From: Frankiales bacterium
Lineage (GTDB): Bacteria > Actinomycetota > Actinomycetes > Mycobacteriales > SCTD01
Assembly (NCBI GenBank): GCA_025465145.1
Contig: JAODNS010000181.1
Span: 1 to 7,447, forward strand
Direction of reading: 5' to 3'
DNA length: 7,447 bases
Under the pieces are notes generated by a model. The model did not search any database and was not told where the DNA came from. It worked only from the letters and a program-made list of their open reading frames with translations. Positions within the stretch are counted from its first letter, which is position 1. Each line of letters begins with the position of its first letter. Shown here one piece after another: positions 3,544-7,447 of the stretch. A program made the position numbers and the translations under genes.

Positions 3544-4978
3544 CCACCGCCTCGGTGCCCCCGTTGGCGCCCGGCACCAGCTCGATCGTCCCGCGCAGCT
3601 CGCCCTCCACCAGCGTCCGCACGATCTGCAGGCCGAGCCGGGTCGAGGCCGCGAGGTCGAACCCGGCCGGCAGCCCGCGCCCGTCGTCGGCCACCACCAG
3701 CGTCAGCTGATCGGCCGTCCGCTGCACCCGCGCCTGCACCGTCGTCGCCTGGGCGTGCTCCACGGCGTTCTGCGCCAGCTCGGTCAGCACCATGGCGAGC
3801 GGCGTGGCCACCTCGGCCGGCAGCTCGCCGAACTCGCCCACCCGCACGACCCGCACGTCCGACTCCGGCACCGCGACCTCGGCGCACATCGCGAGCACGC
3901 GGTCGGCGATGACGTCGAACAGCACCGACTCGTCCAGCGCCAGCGACAGCGTCTCGTGCACGACCGCGATGGTCGACACCCGCCGGACCGACTCCTCCAG
4001 GGCGGCACGCGCGAGCGGCTCGTCCAGCCGCCGGGCCTGCAGCCGCAGCAGCGCCGCGACCGTCTGCAGGTTGTTCTTCACCCGGTGGTGGATCTCGCGG
4101 ATGGTGGCGTCCTTGCCCAGGATCTGCCGGTCGCGGCGGCGCAGCTCGCTGACATCCCGTACGAGGACCACCGCCCCGCGCGCGACGCCCGCAGTGACGA
4201 GCGGCAGCGCCCGCAGCAGGACGGTCGCGCCCTGCGCCTCCACCTCGGACTCGCGCGGCTCCTGGAAGCGCAGCACCGCCGCCAGGGCTGCGGAGCCGCG
4301 CGGCTCGTCGAGCCCCTCGCTGGAGAGCCGGGCGATGGTCCTGCCGAGGTGCGCGCCGAGCAGGTCGGCGCTGACGCCGAGCCGCCGGTACGCCGACAGC
4401 GCGTTGGGGCTGGCGTAGACGACGTGCCCGGTGCGGTCCAGGCGCAGGTAGCCGTCCCCCACCCGTGGCGCGTGCTCCGGATCGGCCACCGAGCCCGGGA
4501 AGGGGAACGTCCCCTCGGACACCATCTGCAGCAGCTCGCCCGCGGACGTGAGGTACGACAGCTCGAGCTGGCTCGGCATCCGCGCGGCCGTCAGGTTGGT
4601 GTCGCGGGTGAGCACCGCCGCCACCCGGTCGCCCCTGCGTACCGGCACCGCCTCCTGGCGCACGGGCACGCGCGCCCGCCACTCCGGCTCGCCGTCGCGC
4701 GCGATCCGGCCGTCCCTCCAGGCCCGGTCGACCCGGTGCCGCAGCTCGTGGGGCAGCAGCGAGCCGACGACGTCGAGCGGGTACGCGGTCAGCCCGGTCG
4801 TCGGCCGCATGTGCGCGAGGGCCAGCCACTCGCCCGCGCGGGTACGCCCCCACAGCACGAGGTCCGCGAAGGACAGGTCGGCCACCAGCTGCCACTCTGC
4901 GACCAGCCGGTGCAGCCAGTCGACGTCCGCCTCGTCCAGGTCGGTGCGCGCGCGCACCAGCTCGGCGAGGGTCGACAT
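3509..4978 (-). CDS. pdtaS: Cytosolic sensor histidine kinase, PdtaS type (HisKA_2)
   Basis: The 489-aa protein closely follows M. tuberculosis PdtaS (501 aa). It has an N-terminal GAF-like sensor domain (about 1-155, with EWQLVADLSFADLVLW at 28-43), a PAS domain (about 172-278, with LRLDRTGHVVYASPNALSAY), the dimerisation helix with EIHHRVKNNLQTVAALLRLQ (295-314), and an ATPase domain. H298, just before R299, is the expected phospho-acceptor. The N-box is LTELAQNAVEHA (398-409, E400 and N404), the G1 box DDGRGLP (431-437) and the G2 region LGLQIVRTLV (448-457). No transmembrane segment is present, so it acts in the cytosol. Its known partner PdtaR, an ANTAR-domain RNA-binding response regulator, is not in this window. 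The ATG at 4978 has no Shine-Dalgarno but a TAGGGT 6 nt upstream, so it is probably leaderless. It converges on whiB1 and the 67-aa gene, and its last 35 bp overlap the latter. Confidence 0.93.
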   Translation of the reverse strand: MSTLAELVRARTDLDEADVDWLHRLVAEWQLVADLSFADLVLWGRTRAGEWLALAHMRPTTGLTAYPLDVVGSLLPHELRHRVDRAWRDGRIARDGEPEWRARVPVRQEAVPVRRGDRVAAVLTRDTNLTAARMPSQLELSYLTSAGELLQMVSEGTFPFPGSVADPEHAPRVGDGYLRLDRTGHVVYASPNALSAYRRLGVSADLLGAHLGRTIARLSSEGLDEPRGSAALAAVLRFQEPRESEVEAQGATVLLRALPLVTAGVARGAVVLVRDVSELRRRDRQILGKDATIREIHHRVKNNLQTVAALLRLQARRLDEPLARAALEESVRRVSTIAVVHETLSLALDESVLFDVIADRVLAMCAEVAVPESDVRVVRVGEFGELPAEVATPLAMVLTELAQNAVEHAQATTVQARVQRTADQLTLVVADDGRGLPAGFDLAASTRLGLQIVRTLVEGELRGTIELVPGANGGTEAVVSVPLAPSPSS

Positions 4979-4984
4979 GCGGCC

Positions 4985-4990
4985 ACCCTA
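4985..4990 (-). promoter_or_regulatory. Leaderless -10 element for pdtaS
   Basis: On the minus strand TAGGGT fits TAnnnT and lies 6 nt before the ATG at 4978, so transcription would start at the start codon. The same motif and spacing serve the membrane protein gene at 1907. No -35 is recognisable. Confidence 0.5.
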
Positions 4991-5000
4991 GGCAGCCTGC

Positions 5001-5006
5001 GAAGAT
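5001..5006 (+). promoter_or_regulatory. Possible leaderless -10 element for tag
   Basis: GAAGAT keeps the two most important positions of TAnnnT (A at 2, T at 6) and lies 7 nt before the ATG at 5014. There is no Shine-Dalgarno. The bases 5004-5013 (GATCGCGATC) form a perfect 10-bp palindrome spanning the end of this element and the start site, where a bound repressor would block initiation. Confidence 0.35.
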
Positions 5007-5013
5007 CGCGATC

Positions 5014-5574
5014 ATGCGGTGCTTCGGCAACGGCGACAGCCTGTACGAGCGGTACCACGACGAGGAGTGGGGCCGGCCGCAGCGCAGCGAGCAGGCGCTG
5101 TACGAGAAGATCTGCCTCGAAGGCTTCCAGACCGGGCTGGCCTGGATCACCGTGCTGCGCAAGCGCGAGGCGCTGCGCGAGGCCTTCGCCGGGTTCGACC
5201 CGGACGTGGTCGTGGACCTCGACGTCGCGCCGCTGCTGGCCGACAACCGGCTGATCAGGTCCGGCCCGAAGCTGCGCGCTTGCGTCCGCAACGCGGCCGC
5301 GACCATCGCGCTGCGCGAGAAGGGCGGCCTCGTCGACCTGCTCTGGTCGGCCGCGCAGGTGCCGTCGCCGGTGCACGCGAGCTGGCGGGACACGCCCGCT
5401 TCCACCACCGGGTCAGCGGACCTCGCGAAGGCGCTGAAGAAGGCCGGCTTCGTGTTCGTGGGGCCGACGACGGTGTACTCGCTGATGCAGGCGTGCGGGC
5501 TCGTCAACGACCACCTGCCGGAGTGCGCGGCCTACGCGCGGGCCGAGCAGGAGCGCCTGGCGGTGCCGGCCTGA
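5014..5574 (+). CDS. tag: DNA-3-methyladenine glycosylase I (Tag)
   Basis: This 186-aa base-excision repair enzyme cleaves the glycosidic bond of 3-methyladenine in alkylated DNA, leaving an abasic site. It aligns along its length with E. coli Tag. The zinc-binding snap is C3, H15, H167 and C171. Y14 and W44 correspond to the base-stacking residues, and E36 in CLEGFQTGLAWITVLRKRE corresponds to the lesion-recognising Glu. The C-terminal signature ALKKAGFVFVGPTTVYSLMQ continues to CGLVNDHLPEC (161-171). The stretch SGPKLRACVRNA (83-94) departs from the RxRAKI usual at the helix-hairpin-helix region but keeps the Lys. The gene is divergent from pdtaS across 35 bp and overlaps or touches the downstream permease gene, so the two are probably co-transcribed. 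There is no sign of alkylation-response regulation beyond a palindrome at the start. Confidence 0.95.
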   Translation: MRCFGNGDSLYERYHDEEWGRPQRSEQALYEKICLEGFQTGLAWITVLRKREALREAFAGFDPDVVVDLDVAPLLADNRLIRSGPKLRACVRNAAATIALREKGGLVDLLWSAAQVPSPVHASWRDTPASTTGSADLAKALKKAGFVFVGPTTVYSLMQACGLVNDHLPECAAYARAEQERLAVPA

Positions 5575-6272
5575 CCGTCGTCGCGCTGGCGGTCCTGGTC
5601 GGCGCCGTCTCGCAGGCGATCAGCGGCATCGGCTTCTCGCTGGTGTGCGGCCCGTTCCTCGTCGCGCTGCTCGGCGCGCACGAGGGCATCCGGCTGTCGG
5701 TGCTGCTGTCGCTGCTGCTCAACGTCGCGCTGCTTGCCCGACTGCGCCGCGAGGTGGACGCGCGTGGGGCGCTGCTGCTGCTCGTACCCGCCGCCCTGGC
5801 GACGCCGCTGTGGGCGGTGCTCGTCCGGTCGCTGCCGGACCGGCCGTCCCGGGCCGCCGCGGGAGCCGTCGTGGTGCTCGGCGCGCTGCTGCTGGCGTCC
5901 GGGGCGCGGTGGGCGGCCGCGACGGGTACGGCCGGCGCGGTCGGGACCGGAATCGTCGCGGCGCTCACCAACGTCGTCGCGGGGGTGGCCGGTCCGCCGG
6001 TGGCGCTGTGGGCAGAGAACGCGCGCTGGGCAGCGGGGCGTCAGCGCGCGACGCTGCAGGCGTTCTTCCTCGGCCTGAACCTCGTTGCGCTGCCGAGCCT
6101 CGGGCCGCCGCACGTGGGCGCTCCGACGCTGGTCGCGTGCGTCGTCGCGATGACCGTGGGCGTGCTGCTGGGCGTGCGCCTGCGAGTGCCGGAACGGGTG
6201 GCGCGGCGGGTGACGTTGAGCCTCGCCGGCGCCGGCGGGATGGCCGTGCTCGTCAGCGCAGCACTCCGGTGA
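5523..6272 (+). CDS. TSUP-family (TauE/SafE) membrane permease
   Basis: This is a polytopic membrane protein of the sulfite exporter TauE/SafE-like (TSUP) family, thought to move sulfur-containing or other small organic anions; the substrate is unknown. Numbered from 5523 (249 aa), helices lie at about 17-35, 38-52, 55-73, 82-102, 111-128, 136-156, 175-193, 200-220 and 228-247. The two half-repeats show their loops as SGIGFSLVCGP (34-44) and VVAGVAGPPVALW (151-163), the second being the family's GxxGPP motif. The start is uncertain. GTG 5523 is the only standard start before the first helix but overlaps tag by 52 bp, has no Shine-Dalgarno and adds an Arg/Gly-rich stub. A CTG at 5571, overlapping tag's TGA as CTGA, would give a natural N-terminus (TVVALAVLVGAV) and 233 aa. 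The last 20 bp overlap the 33-aa gene on the other strand. Confidence 0.85.
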   Translation: MRGLRAGRAGAPGGAGLTVVALAVLVGAVSQAISGIGFSLVCGPFLVALLGAHEGIRLSVLLSLLLNVALLARLRREVDARGALLLLVPAALATPLWAVLVRSLPDRPSRAAAGAVVVLGALLLASGARWAAATGTAGAVGTGIVAALTNVVAGVAGPPVALWAENARWAAGRQRATLQAFFLGLNLVALPSLGPPHVGAPTLVACVVAMTVGVLLGVRLRVPERVARRVTLSLAGAGGMAVLVSAALR

Positions 6273-6354
6273 CGAACAGCAGCAGCAGGGTCAGGCCGAC
6301 GGACAGCAGGAGGCTGGGCAGGCAGCCGAGGCGGTTCGAGAAGAGGAAGAACAT
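6253..6354 (-). CDS. 33-aa hydrophobic microprotein downstream of pilT
   Basis: An ATG at 6354 opens a 34-codon frame ending in TGA (6255-6253). The product begins MFFLFSNRLGCLPS, followed by a leucine-rich helix (LLLSVGLTLLLLFVTGV) and a final LR. It is almost entirely one membrane-spanning segment with a single Arg and Cys near the N-terminus. It lies 20 bp after the pilT stop on the same strand, with GGGGAAG 3 nt before the ATG as a possible ribosome site. It is probably the last gene of the pilT transcript. The gene occupies the only space between pilT and the permease gene, and its tail overlaps the permease's tail by 20 bp. The combination of ATG, spacing, and a clean N-terminus plus helix argues it is real. 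From memory, short peptides with a similar SNRLGC start occur in other actinobacteria, but I cannot confirm this. Function unknown. Confidence 0.55.
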   Translation of the reverse strand: MFFLFSNRLGCLPSLLLSVGLTLLLLFVTGVLR

Positions 6355-6374
6355 GGCTTCCCCGTACCCCGGTT

Positions 6375-7447
6375 CTACGCGACGAGACCCAGGCGACGCA
6401 GCTCGACGGTGAGGTCGTGCGGGCTGGTGCTGGCCGACATCGCCGCCTCGAGCGTGATGACGCCGTCGCGGATGAGCTGGACCAGGTGCTGGTCGAAGGT
6501 CTGCATCCCGTAGTAGCCGCCCTCGGAGATGAGCTGGCCGATCGTCGACGTCTTGTCCGGGTCCACGATCGCGTCCGCGATGCGGCCGGTGTTGACGGCG
6601 ATCTCCATGACGACGCAGCGGCCTTCACCGTCGGCGCGAGGCACCAGTCGCTGGCAGATGATGCCGCGCAGCGCGCCGGCCAACGCGAGCCGGACCTGCT
6701 TCTGCTCGTGCGGCGGGAAGAAGTCGATGATGCGGTTGACGGTCTCGGCGGCGTCCGTCGTGTGCAGCGTCGACATGACGAAGTGACCGGTCTCGGCGGC
6801 GGCCAGGCCGGCCTTCACCGTCTCGTGGTCGCGCATCTCGCCGACGAGGATGACGTCGGGGTCCTGGCGCATCGCGGCGCGCATCGCGGTGACGAAGTCC
6901 TCGGTGTCGACCCGGACCTCGCGCTGGTTGACCATCGACATCTTGTCGAAGTGCAGCACCTCGATCGGGTCCTCGATCGTGACGACGTGCACCTCCTTGT
7001 TCGCGTTGATGTGGTCGATCATCCCGGCGAGGGTGGTGGTCTTGCCGGAGCCGGTGGGGCCGGTGACGAGCACCAGGCCGCGGGGCTCCATGGCGAGCGA
7101 GGTCAGCACGGCCGGCAGTCCGAGGTCGGACAGCGGGATGGCGCCGACGCTGACGCGCCGGAAGACCAGGCCGCACGAGCCGCGCGAGCGGAAGGCGTTG
7201 ACGCGGAAGCGGCCGACGCCGGACAATGAGTACGCGAAGTCCGCCTCGTTGGTCCGGTGGAACTCCTCGACGAGGTCCTCGCGCAGGACCTCGCTCACCA
7301 TCTGCGAGGTGTCCGCGGAGCTGAGGTCGCGGGTCTGCAGCTTGCGCAGGCGACCGTCGATGCGCACCCGGGGCGGCGAGCCGACCTTGCAGTGCAGGTC
7401 GGATCCGCCGCACTCGACCAGCGCGCGCAGGAAGGGCTCGATGGTGG
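6375..7447 (-). CDS. pilT: PilT-like type IV pilus retraction ATPase (partial, start beyond right edge)
   Basis: This hexameric secretion ATPase powers pilus retraction from the inner face of the membrane. The window holds 356 codons; the true start lies beyond base 7447. An in-frame GTG at 7367 is not the start, since the family motif SDLHCKVGSPPRVRIDGRL runs straight through it (SDLH is the conserved N-terminal hallmark). Counting from the first whole codon, the Walker A is GPTGSGKT (129-136), the Asp box EDPIE (158-162), Walker B DVILVGEMRD (197-206) and the His box STLHTTDAAET (225-235). QRLVPR follows at 265-270. The C-terminal AIRNLIRE motif linked to retraction in proteobacterial PilT is not seen; GRIADAIVDPDKTSTI stands in its place, followed by YYGMQTFDQHL. 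This may be the normal actinobacterial form, or it may be a PilU-like paralogue. It stops 20 bp before the 33-aa gene. Confidence 0.92.
   Translation of the reverse strand, partial: TIEPFLRALVECGGSDLHCKVGSPPRVRIDGRLRKLQTRDLSSADTSQMVSEVLREDLVEEFHRTNEADFAYSLSGVGRFRVNAFRSRGSCGLVFRRVSVGAIPLSDLGLPAVLTSLAMEPRGLVLVTGPTGSGKTTTLAGMIDHINANKEVHVVTIEDPIEVLHFDKMSMVNQREVRVDTEDFVTAMRAAMRQDPDVILVGEMRDHETVKAGLAAAETGHFVMSTLHTTDAAETVNRIIDFFPPHEQKQVRLALAGALRGIICQRLVPRADGEGRCVVMEIAVNTGRIADAIVDPDKTSTIGQLISEGGYYGMQTFDQHLVQLIRDGVITLEAAMSASTSPHDLTVELRRLGLVA

Noticed and set aside
3755..5254. 499-codon open frame on the plus strand
   Set aside because: It is exactly antisense to pdtaS, whose domain motifs are unmistakable. 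The shadow protein is His/Arg/Gln-rich without any recognisable fold.
3459..5507. 682-codon open frame on the minus strand
   Set aside because: It runs antisense to tag and through pdtaS in a wrong frame. The product is Arg/Gly/Ala-rich with no domain; such long shadow frames are usual in GC-rich DNA.
6278..6290. CAG/CTG triplet run as a microsatellite
   Set aside because: It is four consecutive leucine codons of the 33-aa microprotein read on the minus strand; too short to be a repeat locus.
7267..7290. GAGGTCCT-N5-AGGACCTC inverted repeat resembling the dyad at 104-116
   Set aside because: It lies within pilT codons for a charged helix (Glu/Asp/Leu codons), so coding constraint explains it. 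The match to 104-116 is short and the spacing differs.
7365..7367. GTG at 7367 as the start of pilT
   Set aside because: The SDLH...VGSPP motif of PilT proteins is encoded upstream and in frame up to the window edge, so the gene continues beyond it.
1..7447. CRISPR array, tRNA or rRNA genes, insertion sequence, phage or toxin-antitoxin genes
   Set aside because: No spaced direct repeats, cloverleaf, transposase or integrase frames, or terminal inverted repeats were seen. Composition is uniform and the genes are core or common chromosomal families.

Overview
The window is very GC-rich DNA from an actinobacterium (Actinomycetota). The evidence is third-position G/C bias in every gene, a WhiB1-type Wbl protein, a PdtaS-type sensor kinase, an RsbW/SigF pair, frequent GTG starts and probable leaderless promoters. 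The genus cannot be fixed from the sequence. A PilT-type ATPase alongside WhiB1, PdtaS and SigF fits soil or rock lineages such as Kineosporiales, Geodermatophilales or Motilibacterales, but that is inference.

Layout. (1) 1-60, minus strand: the first 20 codons of a secreted protein with a twin-arginine (Tat) signal, running off the left edge. (2) 205-1562, plus strand: an anti-sigma factor of the RsbW family overlapping by four bases (GTGA) a SigF/SigB-family sigma factor. (3) 1563-1907, minus: a four-helix membrane protein whose stop codon abuts the sigma factor's stop. (4) 1943-2863, plus: a diacylglycerol-kinase-family lipid kinase. (5) 2864-3070: a 207-bp regulatory gap containing a CRP-like dyad, palindromes and no TA dinucleotide. 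(6) 3071-3331, plus: whiB1. (7) 3340-3543, plus: a 67-aa one-helix membrane protein. (8) 3509-4978, minus: pdtaS sensor histidine kinase, overlapping the small gene tail to tail. (9) 5014-5574, plus: tag, DNA-3-methyladenine glycosylase I. (10) about 5523-6272, plus: a TSUP (TauE/SafE) permease whose start may be a CTG inside tag's stop. (11) 6253-6354, minus: a 33-aa hydrophobic microprotein directly downstream of pilT. (12) 6375-7447, minus: pilT-like ATPase, cut by the right edge.

Functional picture. Most of the window is signalling: a partner-switched alternative sigma factor (stress or development), a redox/NO-sensing Fe-S transcription factor, and a cytosolic histidine kinase that in mycobacteria works with an ANTAR antiterminator (not in this window). 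The order membrane protein (-), lipid kinase (+), whiB1 (+), pdtaS (-) matches, as I recall it, Rv3217c-Rv3220c of Mycobacterium tuberculosis, so this block looks like an old conserved core of actinobacteria. Tag and the permease form a small repair/transport pair, and pilT with the microprotein is the end of a type IV pilus transcription unit.

I see no mobile element, tRNA, rRNA, CRISPR array or defence system. Most of the window is ordinary actinobacterial chromosome. The points that deserve a second look are two divergent 35-bp intergenic regions with the same back-to-back leaderless promoter geometry, two small membrane proteins (33 and 67 aa), and the whiB1 upstream region.
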